From assembly GCA_963545085.1 (NCBI GenBank), contig CAUUHV010000006.1:1-64000 (forward strand): a stretch of 64,000 nt of DNA, in the 5' to 3' direction. Origin of the DNA: Catonella sp963545085 (lineage in GTDB: Bacteria; Bacillota; Clostridia; Lachnospirales; Lachnospiraceae). Each line of letters opens with the position of its first letter. The stretch's first letter is position 1. The translations under genes and the position numbers were made by a program. Under the pieces are notes generated by a model. That model was not told the origin of the DNA. It did no database searches and worked only from the letters and a program-made list of their open reading frames with translations. This document shows, in pieces, positions 44,989 through 54,445 of the stretch.

Positions 44989-45747
44989 TCATCCCAAAAA
45001 CTTACTTTTCTGCACCATATAAGATATTTTTGTGACGATTCTTAACGGCATGAATTTTGCAACTACCGCAAGCAGATGCGTAAAAGAGTCTGAAAATACG
45101 ATTTCCTTTTTTGCGAACAAAGCGTTTAACGCTCTTACGGCACATTTCCTCGGTGTCGCCACGGCAAATTCCCTGCTTGCGCCTGCAGTCTTAAAAAAGC
45201 CCGTTTTCATAGGACCGGGGCACATTGTAGTTATATGCGCCTTGCGCCCGGAATGTCTCATTTCCTCGTTTACAGCGGTTGAAAGTCTAAGTACATAGGC
45301 TTTTGAGGCATAATAAGAGGAGAGCAGAGGACCGGGCATAAAGGAAGCTATACTCGCTATATTTAATATGAAGCCGTCATTTCCCGATTTTATGTAAGAC
45401 TTTGTAAGAATAGTAAGAGCCGTTATATTTGTGTTTACAAGCTCGGTCTCCTTCCCGAAAGGTATTTCCTCAAATTTCCCTAAATTTCCGAAACCCGCGT
45501 TATTTATAAGTATCTTTACGGGGGCTTTAAAGCAAAATTCAGAAAATTTTATTGCTTCTTCGGGGACGGAGAGGTCGGCGGTGTAAACGGTTACTGAAAC
45601 TCCGTATTTTCTTTCGATTACCGTTTTTAAAGCATTTAATCTGTCCTCTCGCCTTGCCGTTATTATTAAATCATATCCTGCTTTTGCAAGAAGCCTTGCA
45701 AATTCGATACCCATGCCGCTGCTTGCTCCTGTTATCACCGCTCTCAT
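44989..45747 (-). CDS. Short-chain dehydrogenase/reductase
   Basis: 252 aa. NAD(P)-binding TGASSGMGIE, structural NNAGFG, catalytic Ser in NIASIAS and the YxxxK pair in YYASK. An Arg after strand 2 (TARRED) favours NADPH. C-terminal hydrophobic stretch (around LLAVVAKFMPLRIV) may contact the membrane. Substrate unknown; similar to DltE/YqjQ-class SDRs. Single gene. Confidence 0.92.
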   Translation of the reverse strand: MRAVITGASSGMGIEFARLLAKAGYDLIITARREDRLNALKTVIERKYGVSVTVYTADLSVPEEAIKFSEFCFKAPVKILINNAGFGNLGKFEEIPFGKETELVNTNITALTILTKSYIKSGNDGFILNIASIASFMPGPLLSSYYASKAYVLRLSTAVNEEMRHSGRKAHITTMCPGPMKTGFFKTAGASREFAVATPRKCAVRALNALFAKKEIVFSDSFTHLLAVVAKFMPLRIVTKISYMVQKSKFLG

Positions 45748-45824
45748 TTTTTCCTCCGTAATTATAAGATTTAATTATTATTCGTATTTATGGCAGGTAT
45801 GCCTTTTTGTTATAAAACGAGCCT

Positions 45825-46412
45825 TTATTTTTCCTGTTTTCTGCCGTCAAAATGAATTCTCGCGCCTAAATAATCGTCTATCTCCCTTATATCCGCCTCC
45901 TTTGAAATTCCGTTAAGCACCAAATCAAGGGAAGCCGCCATGTTATTAAGCATACCTTCGGTTACAGTCTCCGACATCGCTCTCAGAATATTTCTTTTTT
46001 TATTAAAATCGGTTTCATCTAAAAATTCCATGAAAAGAGCCGAGTTTTTTTCTCCGTGTTTACCGGACGAAGCCTTTTCGGAGATATGCGGAGTTTCTTC
46101 CGCCCCGGTGACTGAAATAGCGGAATCCGTACTTGCTTTGTCTTCTCCGACTTTTTTTATAAGAGAGCTTCTGTCAACTTTTGTAAAGCGATATTTAGTG
46201 ACGGCTTCGGGATATTTTTTTATATCAAGCTCCTCCGTAAAATTTGAAAGAGGTCTTGCGTAGGTCTTATAATCGCCGTAAAGAGAGCGGTAAATTATAA
46301 GACTTTCCCCCGTTTCACTATGTATTGCCGTAGTCACTATCTGATATAAACCGCCTTTAAAATGCCTGTATATATCTTCGGGAAGCGGCATGTTGATATT
46401 ATTTTCAGTCAT
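45825..46412 (-). CDS. DUF1653-containing protein with C-terminal extension
   Basis: 195 aa. Residues 10-75 form a DUF1653 domain (YRHFKGGLYQIVTTAIHSETGE..., YRSLYGDYKTYARPLSNF, cited by core). The stand-alone domain is normally about 70 aa; here about 115 residues follow, including a low-complexity linker and a helical end. Function unknown. Starts behind AGGAAA; its promoter faces the Opp operon promoter. Confidence 0.82.
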   Translation of the reverse strand: MTENNINMPLPEDIYRHFKGGLYQIVTTAIHSETGESLIIYRSLYGDYKTYARPLSNFTEELDIKKYPEAVTKYRFTKVDRSSLIKKVGEDKASTDSAISVTGAEETPHISEKASSGKHGEKNSALFMEFLDETDFNKKRNILRAMSETVTEGMLNNMAASLDLVLNGISKEADIREIDDYLGARIHFDGRKQEK

Positions 46413-46541
46413 TGTATTTCCTTTCCTGTATACAATTATAATTGTATTTTATCATATTAACGAATATGGAGACATTATATCACAGAATGCAGTAAATATG
46501 CAGACTTTTTAAAACTTATTTCTCATAGTGTACGCTAAGGC

Positions 46542-46570
46542 TTGACATTTGTCTTTATGGCAAATATAAT
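46542..46570 (+). promoter_or_regulatory. Consensus sigma-A promoter of the opp operon
   Basis: TTGACA (46542-46547), exactly 17 nt, TATAAT (46565-46570): a perfect match to both boxes. Transcription should begin near 46577, giving an 80-nt leader. Strong constitutive expression is expected unless repressed. Confidence 0.85.
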
Positions 46571-46655
46571 ATCAAGCATCGGATTAAGAGAGAGTAGGCT
46601 CGAACGAATCGGGACGCAAATGAAATCTGAAAATTAAATTACAGGAGGATTGGTT

Positions 46656-48614
46656 ATGAAGAAGAAAAAGCTTTTAAGTCTTTTACTCACCGGCGCTATG
46701 GTTTTTGCGCTTGCGGCCTGTGGAAACAATTCCGCTTCAACCGAGGGAGATGCTTCAAGCGGCAGTTCCGACAAGGCTTCAAGTAATATGTCAAGCGGAA
46801 TGACAAGCAGTACGGGAAGCGGTACAAGCGAGGCTTCCGCTACGGAGGATGAGACCCCTGTTGAGGGAGGACAGCTTGTTATAGGTGACGGTACACAGTC
46901 AAACGGAGATATTTATCCTAACTGGACAAATAACTCTTCGGATAAGGCGGTTTACGATTTGACTTTCGGTTACTCTATTTCGGCTATTGACCAGAGAGGC
47001 GAATTTGTCCTCAATAAAATGGTTGTAAACGAAAGCGATATCAAAAAGACGGTAAACGATGACAAGACAATAACTTATGATATAAAAATTGCTGAAGATC
47101 TTAAGTGGAGTAACGGAGATAAGATAACGGCAAAGGATTATGTATTCCATATACTTTATTTCTCAAATCCGGTACTTGTAGAGTTTGGAGCTTCCGATGT
47201 GGCGGCAGGACAGTTCTATGAAGGATACAACGAGTATAATGAAGGAAAGACCGATGTATTTAAGGGAGTAAGACTTTTAGGCGATTATGAGTTTTCTCTT
47301 ACAGTATCGGCAGAATATAATCCTTATTTCTATGAGCTTTATCCTCTTGCAACGATACCTTCTTATGCAAAGGGTTGGCTTCCTGAAGGAATTGATGTGG
47401 CAGATGACGGAGAGGGAGCGCATTTCACGGGCGATTTCTCGTCTAAGAATGACAAGCTTAAGGAAAAAGCCAAAAACTACCGTATGAATTTTGATGCCTA
47501 CAGCGGTCCTTATATGAAGGAAAGCTATGATGAAACCTCAAATACCTATACTTTAAAGAGAAATCCTGAGTATAAGGGTAATTTTGAGGGACAGAAGCCA
47601 TATATCGACACTATTATATATAAGCATGTTCAGGATAAGACACAGATGGACGAGCTTGCTACCGGAAGTGTAGACATTCTCAAAGGAATGGCTTCGGGTG
47701 ACGAGATAAACTCCGGTCTTGATCTTGTAGCGAAAGGAACTCATAATTATTTCGATTATCCGAGAAACGGATTCGGAAAGCTCACATTTGTTTGTGACAG
47801 AGGACCTACACAGTTTATAGAGGTTCGTCACGCAATCGCTTATCTTCTTGACCGTAACGAGTTCGCCAAGACATTTACAGGCGGACACGGCTCGGTTGTG
47901 GACAGCGATTACGGTCTTGCTCAGTGGATGGTTGAGGATAGAGAAGACGCTATAGCTGCTCTTAATAAGTACAGCTACTCTCTCGACAACGCCATCGCCG
48001 AACTTGAAAAAGGCGGTTGGACACTTGGTAAGGACGGAAAAGAGTATAAGGGTGAGGGAATTCGTTATAAGAAGCTTGATGACGGAAAGCTTATGCCTCT
48101 TACAATAGAATGGTGTTCTTCCGAAAATAACCCTGTTTCCGATCTTCTTGCAACCACTCTTGTAAACGGACCGGATATTAAAAAAGCCGGAATGGAAATC
48201 AAGCAGACGACTGTTACCTTTGATGAGCTTATAAATAACCTGTATCAGTTGAAAGAAAATGACTTCAATATGTATAATCTTGGAGCCGGATTCATTCCTG
48301 TTTTTGACCACAGCAACGAGTATAAGGTAGATCCTAAGACAAAGAAGCCGGGTCCTGCGAACAAGAACCAGATAAATGATGTGGAGCTTTCCAAACTTGC
48401 TAAGGATATGACTCTTATTGATTCTCAGAATAAGGAAGAGTTCCTTGATAAGTGGGTAGCTTACGAGCAAAGATGGAATGATCTGCTTCCTGATCTTCCT
48501 CTTTACTCAAACCAGTATCATGATTTCTTTACAAACCGTCTCCACGGATATAAGGGAATCAAGGATGGTGTATGGGGAATGGTTGATCAGCTTTCATATT
48601 GTTGGGTTAAGTAA
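46656..48614 (+). CDS. oppA: Oligopeptide-binding lipoprotein (SBP family 5)
   Basis: 652 aa from the ATG at 46656, with AGGAGG 7 nt upstream. Lipobox LAACGN, then a Ser/Thr/Gly-rich linker of about 60 residues, then the SBP_bac_5 fold (DLKWSNGDKITAKDYVFHI core, and later EVRHAIAYLLDRNEFA). It captures peptides at the cell surface for the permeases encoded downstream. First gene of the opp operon; a 258-nt gap with a strong hairpin follows, which would allow the binding protein to be made in excess. Confidence 0.94.
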   Translation: MKKKKLLSLLLTGAMVFALAACGNNSASTEGDASSGSSDKASSNMSSGMTSSTGSGTSEASATEDETPVEGGQLVIGDGTQSNGDIYPNWTNNSSDKAVYDLTFGYSISAIDQRGEFVLNKMVVNESDIKKTVNDDKTITYDIKIAEDLKWSNGDKITAKDYVFHILYFSNPVLVEFGASDVAAGQFYEGYNEYNEGKTDVFKGVRLLGDYEFSLTVSAEYNPYFYELYPLATIPSYAKGWLPEGIDVADDGEGAHFTGDFSSKNDKLKEKAKNYRMNFDAYSGPYMKESYDETSNTYTLKRNPEYKGNFEGQKPYIDTIIYKHVQDKTQMDELATGSVDILKGMASGDEINSGLDLVAKGTHNYFDYPRNGFGKLTFVCDRGPTQFIEVRHAIAYLLDRNEFAKTFTGGHGSVVDSDYGLAQWMVEDREDAIAALNKYSYSLDNAIAELEKGGWTLGKDGKEYKGEGIRYKKLDDGKLMPLTIEWCSSENNPVSDLLATTLVNGPDIKKAGMEIKQTTVTFDELINNLYQLKENDFNMYNLGAGFIPVFDHSNEYKVDPKTKKPGPANKNQINDVELSKLAKDMTLIDSQNKEEFLDKWVAYEQRWNDLLPDLPLYSNQYHDFFTNRLHGYKGIKDGVWGMVDQLSYCWVK

Positions 48615-48713
48615 TTAAAAACGGAAGCGCCAAAGAAATATACTTGCGGATTTGTATAAAATCTCATAAAATAAGACTTTGGGAGTATTGCTACAGATAT
48701 ATTCGGGACCTCA

Positions 48714-48737
48714 GTCCGGGAAAAATCTTTCCCGGAC
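48714..48737 (+). terminator. Intra-operon hairpin between oppA and oppB
   Basis: Perfect 10-bp stem GTCCGGGAAA-aatc-TTTCCCGGAC followed by TTTGTCCCTG. A partial terminator or RNA-stabilising hairpin after oppA. The remainder of the 48615-48872 gap holds short weaker hairpins and no gene. Confidence 0.65.
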
Positions 48738-48872
48738 TTTGTCCCTGTTATAAGAGTATTTCTGCTTACTGCACTGAGGATGGGAATCGGTGCCTTTTTT
48801 GCCGATTTTGTTACCGTCCTGTATGCAGTGAACAGAAATGAAACTATTAAAAAACGAAGGTAGGTAAGGAAT

Positions 48873-49859
48873 ATGCTGAAGTACATAATTAAGCGAATCC
48901 TTTACATGGTATTTGTGTTTTTTTCCATGTCAATTTTGATTTTTGCCCTGTATAACGCCATTCCGGGAGATCCGGCAATGGTTCAGGTGGCGCCTCAAAG
49001 GGATAAACTGACAGCCGAACAGTTTGACAGAGTTTATCAGAACACGAGGAAGCAGTTGGGACTTGATGACCCTGTGGTGATTCGATATGGCAAGTGGATA
49101 AAAACCGTGGTTATGCTTAATTTCGGAGATTCTCTTATTTATAGGCAGCCTGTAACCAAGGTTTTGGTAGAACCTATGAAAAATACTGTGTTTTTAAATC
49201 TTCTGGTTACCTTCATTGCCCTGCTTATTACCATACCGCTCGGTATTTTTTGTGCCGTAAGGAAGTTCTCGAAGTTTGATACTGTTGTGCAGGTGCTTAC
49301 AATTGTCGGCTACAGCTTGCCTGTATTTATCTTTGCGCTTATTTTCATCTATGTATTCGCGGTGAATTTGCAGTGGCTTCCGGTATCCGGTATGAACACG
49401 CCGAATTTCAAGGGGACTGCTTTAGCGGTTTTTCTTGACAGAGTAAAATATATGATTCTTCCTACAATGGTACTTACCATGGCGGCTTTGGGAGGAATGA
49501 CAAGATATGTGCGAGCCGCTATGATAGACGCTCTCAGAATGGACTACGTAAGGACGGCGAGGGCAAAAGGGCTTAAGGAAAGAGTTGTTATCTATTCTCA
49601 CGCTTGGAGAAATGCTCTTCTTCCTATAATAACCCTTATAATAAGCTGGTTTATAGCCATATTCACAGGCTCTATTATAACGGAGTCCATATTCGCCCTT
49701 AACGGAATGGGAACCGTATATCTTAAAGCTCTTAACGGACTTGATTACAATCTTGCGATGGGGATACAGATGTTTTATATAGCGGTTTCTCTTATAGGAA
49801 ATCTTGTTATAGACTTAAGCTACGGTATAGTTGACCCTCGAATCAGAATTTCAAAGTAA
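48873..49859 (+). CDS. oppB: Peptide ABC transporter permease OppB
   Basis: 328 aa with six membrane helices; the N-terminus MLKYIIKRILYMVFVFFSMS and the PGDPA motif after helix 1 are typical of OppB/DppB. EAA loop around DYVRTARAKGL. Forms the pore with the OppC-type subunit. The next gene starts 13 nt after its stop. Confidence 0.96.
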   Translation: MLKYIIKRILYMVFVFFSMSILIFALYNAIPGDPAMVQVAPQRDKLTAEQFDRVYQNTRKQLGLDDPVVIRYGKWIKTVVMLNFGDSLIYRQPVTKVLVEPMKNTVFLNLLVTFIALLITIPLGIFCAVRKFSKFDTVVQVLTIVGYSLPVFIFALIFIYVFAVNLQWLPVSGMNTPNFKGTALAVFLDRVKYMILPTMVLTMAALGGMTRYVRAAMIDALRMDYVRTARAKGLKERVVIYSHAWRNALLPIITLIISWFIAIFTGSIITESIFALNGMGTVYLKALNGLDYNLAMGIQMFYIAVSLIGNLVIDLSYGIVDPRIRISK

Positions 49860-49872
49860 GGAGGAGATAGAT

Positions 49873-51699
49873 ATGTCGGATAAAAAAAGAAAACGCGCCT
49901 CCTTATTAAAGAGGCTGCTGTTACCGAGAAATGAGATAGAGAAGCAGGATCTTGACATTTTTAAAGAAGAACAGATGCAGTCGCCGGGACGGACGGTGCT
50001 GCGTAATTTTCGCTCAAATAAGCTTGCCATGGCGGGACTTATAATTTTCCTCTGTATATTTTTATTTGTACTCATTGCTCCGCTTATTGTAAAGCAGGAT
50101 CTTTCGTATCAGGAAAACACCCAGATAAATCTTGCTCCGGGTTTTGATATGATGGATGTACCGAGCGCATTAAACGGCAAGGCTATTGATATATCGGTAG
50201 GTCCGAGCTTCTCGGTCGGAGTAAGCAAGACGGGCGGGCTTTATATATGGGGAAAACCTCAGGTGCTTCCTAACGTAAACCTCAGAAAGTTCCCTAAGGA
50301 GGTTAAAGGAAAGAAGTTTGTAAGAGCGGCGGCGGGGTTTGATCATATAGTAGCTGAAACCACCGAGGGTAAGCTCATATCATGGGGTAACTCAAGACTT
50401 AAGCAGACAGAGATAAATTCGGATTTCGAGTATGATGACGGGAAGGTGGTACAGCTTGCCGCAGGTTATCAGATTTCCGCAGCTGTTATGGATAACGGAA
50501 ATGTTTATCCTTGGGGAAATACAAGTGTAAATGATGTTAAAGTAAAGAATAAGTATCAGGGAACTATAGCAAAGGTTGCTTTTACAGGCGATGCTATGAT
50601 AGGTCTAACTAAGAACGGTGCCGTAGTTTATTTAGGTAAAAATGATACCGCTATGGCTAAAATTCCGGAAGAATTAAACGCTCATGTTGTAGATATAGCT
50701 GCAACGGCAGTGACTGCGGCGGCTCTTCTTGATGACGGAAGAGTTGTTGTTTGGGGAAATATAAAGAACGGAGAAAATGAGATTCCGGAAACAAAATCTA
50801 AGATAATATCCATTTCAGGCGGACGTTATCACTATACAGGAGTGCTTGAGGACGGTTCCGTAATTTCATGGGGTAAAAATAATTTTGGACAGACGGATGT
50901 TCCTTCTTCGCTTAAATCCGGCGTGACAAAGGTATTTACGGGCTACTATCAGAACTATGCTCTTCTTAAGGATGGTACTGTAAAGACCTTCGGACTTAAG
51001 GGATATCTTTTCGGTACGGATGATCTTGGAAGAGATTTATTTAATCGTATAGTAAACGGTGGAAAAATGACCATGACAATGGGAGCCGTGGCGGTTATAA
51101 TCTCTACCATTATAGGAGTTATAATAGGCGGTATTTCAGGTTTTTTCGGTGGAGCCGTGGATCTTGTACTGCAGCGTATTACGGAGATGGTTTCATCAAT
51201 ACCTTTCCTGCCGTTCGCGATGATTCTTTCTTCCATAGTGGGAGGAAAGCTTCCTGAAAATACACGAATTTTTATGATAATGGTTATACTCGGCGTGCTT
51301 TCATGGACGAGTCTTGAAAGGCTTGTAAGGGCGCAGGTGCTTGCGGAGCGTGAGCAGGAATTTGTAACCGCCGCGAGGGCGATGGGAATTAAAGAGCTTA
51401 CAATTGTATTTAAGCATATAATACCTAATGTTATTTCGGTAATAATAGTTACAGCCACACTTGATTTTGCTACCTGTATGCTTACGGAGTCTTCACTTTC
51501 TTTCTTAGGTTTCGGTGTAACCCTCCCGAGACCTACATGGGGGAATATGCTTAACGGCTGTATAAATTCGGTAGTTATAAGAAGCTACTGGTGGAGGTGG
51601 GTGCTTCCGTCCGTGCTCCTCGGAACCTGCTGTATATGTATCAACCTTATAGGTGACGGTCTTAGAGATGCCATTGATCCTAAGTCTAATGAAAGGTAG
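49873..51699 (+). CDS. oppC: OppC-type permease with an inserted seven-repeat RCC1-like propeller
   Basis: 608 aa from the ATG at 49873 (AAGGAGGAG upstream), about twice the usual 300. Residues 1-73 are the normal OppC N-terminus with helix 1 (about 52-73). About 280 residues follow in what should be the first extracytoplasmic loop. They contain seven RCC1-like repeats ending in D-G-x-V-x-x-W-G-type strands near residues 119-127, 163-172, 207-215, 248-255, 287-295, 326-334 and 367-374. The standard OppC sequence resumes at GTDDLGRDLFNR (about 381) with five more helices and the EAA loop (FVTAARAMGI). Reading frame is continuous with no stop or codon anomaly. The propeller would sit outside the membrane beside OppA. 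Confidence 0.93.
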   Translation: MSDKKRKRASLLKRLLLPRNEIEKQDLDIFKEEQMQSPGRTVLRNFRSNKLAMAGLIIFLCIFLFVLIAPLIVKQDLSYQENTQINLAPGFDMMDVPSALNGKAIDISVGPSFSVGVSKTGGLYIWGKPQVLPNVNLRKFPKEVKGKKFVRAAAGFDHIVAETTEGKLISWGNSRLKQTEINSDFEYDDGKVVQLAAGYQISAAVMDNGNVYPWGNTSVNDVKVKNKYQGTIAKVAFTGDAMIGLTKNGAVVYLGKNDTAMAKIPEELNAHVVDIAATAVTAAALLDDGRVVVWGNIKNGENEIPETKSKIISISGGRYHYTGVLEDGSVISWGKNNFGQTDVPSSLKSGVTKVFTGYYQNYALLKDGTVKTFGLKGYLFGTDDLGRDLFNRIVNGGKMTMTMGAVAVIISTIIGVIIGGISGFFGGAVDLVLQRITEMVSSIPFLPFAMILSSIVGGKLPENTRIFMIMVILGVLSWTSLERLVRAQVLAEREQEFVTAARAMGIKELTIVFKHIIPNVISVIIVTATLDFATCMLTESSLSFLGFGVTLPRPTWGNMLNGCINSVVIRSYWWRWVLPSVLLGTCCICINLIGDGLRDAIDPKSNER

Positions 51700-51708
51700 G
51701 TAAGAGAA

Positions 51709-52713
51709 GTGGAAGAAAATAAATATTTACTTGAATTACAGGATTTACATACCTTTTTTAAAACCAAAAAGGGAACTGTCAAGGCTGTAAACGGAGTTAC
51801 CTATCATGTGGAAGCGGGAAAGACCCTTGGCGTTGTAGGAGAATCCGGAAGCGGAAAGAGTGTTTCGGCAATGAGCATTCTTAAGCTTCTTGACGGAAAC
51901 GGCAAAATAGCGAGCGGAAAAATAATTTTTGGCGGTAAAGACTTGGCTGAGCTTTCAGTAAGCGAAATGTGCAAGGTAAGAGGAAATGAAATATCGGTTA
52001 TTTTCCAAGAGCCTATGACGAGCCTTAATCCTATTTTTACGATAGAAAGACAGCTTTCGGAGCCTTTTATCATTCACCAGAATTTGTCAAAGAAAGAGGC
52101 TAAGAAAAAAGTTGTCGAGATGTTAAGTGCAGTTAAAATTCCTAATCCTGAAGCGGTGGCAAAGCAATATCCGCATCAGCTTTCCGGAGGAATGAGACAG
52201 CGCGTTATGATAGCCATGGCGCTTGCCTGCAGACCTAAGCTTCTTATAGCGGACGAGCCTACAACAGCGCTTGACGTTACAATACAGGCTCAAATCCTTA
52301 AGCTTATGAACGACCTTAAAAAGGAAAACGGAACCTCGATTCTTTTTATTACACATGACCTCGGTGTAATAAATGAAATGGCGGACGATGTGGCTGTAAT
52401 GTACTGCGGACAGGTCGTGGAAATGGCAAATGCAAAAACCATTTTCACCGACGGGGTTTATTCTCATCCTTATACGGAGGGGCTTATGCTCTCCATTCCT
52501 CGGCTTGATACTCCTTCGGGAGTAAGGCTTGAGGCTATTCCGGGAGCTGTTCCTCATCCTCTTGACCTGCCTAAGGGCTGTAAGTTCGCTCCTCGCTGCA
52601 AATACGCTACGGCAAAATGTCATGCGGAGGAACCTGCTTTAACCGAGGTTGAGCCTGAACATCAGGTGAGATGCTTCTATCCGGAGAAAAAGGAGAGAAG
52701 AAATGCAAAATAA
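51709..52713 (+). CDS. oppD: Oligopeptide ABC transporter ATPase OppD
   Basis: 334 aa, GTG start 9 nt after oppC. Walker A GESGSGKS, Q-loop FQEPMTSLNP, signature LSGGMRQRVMIAMALA, Walker B LLIADEPTTALD. The C-terminal CxxRC...C extension (GCKFAPRCKYATAKC) is the OppD/F iron-sulphur-type motif. Overlaps the next gene by 11 nt. Confidence 0.96.
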   Translation: MEENKYLLELQDLHTFFKTKKGTVKAVNGVTYHVEAGKTLGVVGESGSGKSVSAMSILKLLDGNGKIASGKIIFGGKDLAELSVSEMCKVRGNEISVIFQEPMTSLNPIFTIERQLSEPFIIHQNLSKKEAKKKVVEMLSAVKIPNPEAVAKQYPHQLSGGMRQRVMIAMALACRPKLLIADEPTTALDVTIQAQILKLMNDLKKENGTSILFITHDLGVINEMADDVAVMYCGQVVEMANAKTIFTDGVYSHPYTEGLMLSIPRLDTPSGVRLEAIPGAVPHPLDLPKGCKFAPRCKYATAKCHAEEPALTEVEPEHQVRCFYPEKKERRNAK

Positions 52714-54226
52714 AAAGAATAAAGAAAATAATGTGCTGCTTCATATAGAGGATTTAAAGCAGTATTTCCCTATTAAAAAAGGCTTCGGTGAGAAGCAGAG
52801 ATATGTAAAGGCTAATGACGGCATATCAATAGATATAAGAGAAGGAGAAACCTACGGTCTCGTAGGAGAGTCGGGTTGCGGAAAATCCACCCTCGGAAGG
52901 GTTATTTTGCAGCTTTATAAGCAGACTGCGGGACGTACCATGTATTACGGCAGAGATTTGGACGACCTCGCTCCGGGCTATGTGGCTGAAACCTTAAAGA
53001 AGCTTACCGAACTCAAAAAAACATGGGAAAAGCTTACTGCGGAGGAAGCCGAGGCGGTAAAGAAGAATGAAGAGGCTTCTACGGATGAGGAAAAGTTTGT
53101 CGCGCTCGAGCATTTAAACGAGGCAAAGAAGAATACAAAGGATGCTTATCTTTCGATTGTAGAGCTTATAGGAGGCTTCTTCGTATTAGATGATTTTTCT
53201 GAAATATCTTCTCTTTTGCTTGAGGAGCACCATCATGCCGCGGCAATTTTCGATTCTAAAGAGAAGGAACAGAAGCTTCAGAAACAGTATGACCTTAAGC
53301 CTAAAGAAGCTTTAAGAAATAAAATTGATAAACTTCAGGAGACAAGGCACTCTGAGGAAAATGAGCTTAGTAAGATAAGAAAGAAAATAGAGGAAAAGCG
53401 TAAAGAGGTAAGCTCTCATCCCGATTTTGAAAAACATGAGAAATACAGAGACGGCGGCATAAATTTAGCAAAGCTTAAGGACAAGGAAATCAGGCTTTTA
53501 AGAAGCGATTTGCAGCTTATTTTCCAAGATCCTTATTCATCGCTTAATCCTCGAATGACCGTAGGTCAGATAATCGGAGAGGGTTTACTTGCCCATGATA
53601 TGTTTGATAAAAATGACGGGAAGATGCAGGACTATGTACTTAAGGTAATGGAGGATTGCGGCCTTGCGTCGTATTTCCTTCACAGATATCCTCATCAGTT
53701 CTCGGGCGGACAGCGTCAGAGAATAGGCATAGCCCGTTCGCTTGCGGTAAAACCTAAATTTGTGGTATGCGATGAGGCTGTTTCGGCTCTTGACGTTTCC
53801 ATACAGTCGCAGGTTATAAATCTTCTCCTTGACCTCAAGGAAAAGAGTGATCTTACCTATTTGTTTATTTCACATGACCTCAGCGTAATTAAGTATATTA
53901 GCGACAGGGTAGGAGTTATGTACCTTGGAAACATGGTGGAAGAAGCCGATACGGAAGAGCTTTACGCCAATCCGAGCCATCCGTATACTGAGGCTCTGCT
54001 TTCGGCGATTCCTACTACAGATGTGGATCATGACAAAAAGGAAACAATTCTTATAGAAGGAGATATACCGAGTCCTATAAATCCTCCTAAGGGCTGCAAG
54101 TTTCACACAAGATGTCGCTACTGTACCGAAATATGCAAGCATGTGACTCCTGTTTTTGAAGAAGTTGCGCCGGGACACAGGGTAGCCTGCCATCATAAAT
54201 TAGGCAAGTATGGAGAAAATAACTGA
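52703..54226 (+). CDS. oppF: OppF-type ATPase with a 170-residue coiled-coil insertion
   Basis: 507 aa instead of about 320-330. Walker A GESGCGKST is at residues 55-63 and the Q-loop FQDPYSSLNPR at about 274-284. Between about 90 and 260 lies an insertion rich in Lys/Glu, predicted helical and coiled coil (KLTELKKTWEKLT..., ENELSKIRKKIEEKRKEV), with a hydrophobic patch ELIGGFFVLDD. Signature FSGGQRQRIGIARSLA, Walker B FVVCDEAVSALD and the C-terminal cysteine motif are intact, so it should hydrolyse ATP. The insertion lies in the arm that contacts the permease, which in this operon is also altered. Confidence 0.93.
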   Translation: MQNKKNKENNVLLHIEDLKQYFPIKKGFGEKQRYVKANDGISIDIREGETYGLVGESGCGKSTLGRVILQLYKQTAGRTMYYGRDLDDLAPGYVAETLKKLTELKKTWEKLTAEEAEAVKKNEEASTDEEKFVALEHLNEAKKNTKDAYLSIVELIGGFFVLDDFSEISSLLLEEHHHAAAIFDSKEKEQKLQKQYDLKPKEALRNKIDKLQETRHSEENELSKIRKKIEEKRKEVSSHPDFEKHEKYRDGGINLAKLKDKEIRLLRSDLQLIFQDPYSSLNPRMTVGQIIGEGLLAHDMFDKNDGKMQDYVLKVMEDCGLASYFLHRYPHQFSGGQRQRIGIARSLAVKPKFVVCDEAVSALDVSIQSQVINLLLDLKEKSDLTYLFISHDLSVIKYISDRVGVMYLGNMVEEADTEELYANPSHPYTEALLSAIPTTDVDHDKKETILIEGDIPSPINPPKGCKFHTRCRYCTEICKHVTPVFEEVAPGHRVACHHKLGKYGENN

Positions 54227-54441
54227 TGTTTTTCGAAAAGAAGCTAAGAAGAAGCTTTGAAACACAAAAGTATATAAACGATGAAAAATTCGGAGCGGAA
54301 GATAAGGACGAAGATAAAACCGGAGAGAGACTTAAATTGGAGCCTAAAGATATTTTGGCAATGATAATTTCCGCGGTAATAGTGTTTTTTCCCTTGCTTC
54401 TGATTATCAGTATTATTATGTTTCTACTGACATTGAAATAA
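54226..54441 (+). CDS. Small single-helix membrane protein ending the opp operon
   Basis: 71 aa; its ATG shares one base with the oppF stop (TGATG-type overlap), so translation is coupled. Residues 1-42 are charged; one hydrophobic helix at about 45-68. No known family recognised. Position suggests an accessory subunit of the transporter. Confidence 0.7.
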   Translation: MFFEKKLRRSFETQKYINDEKFGAEDKDEDKTGERLKLEPKDILAMIISAVIVFFPLLLIISIIMFLLTLK

Positions 54442-54445
54442 ATAT

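Noticed and set aside
47553..48470. Open frame of 305 codons on the minus strand
   Set aside because: Antisense to oppA; no start signal and Ile/Arg/Lys-rich shadow composition.
49873..51699. Frameshift or misassembly joining an RCC1 gene to oppC
   Set aside because: The frame is uninterrupted, codon use is uniform, and permease sequence is complete on both sides of the insert, so a true fusion is more likely.
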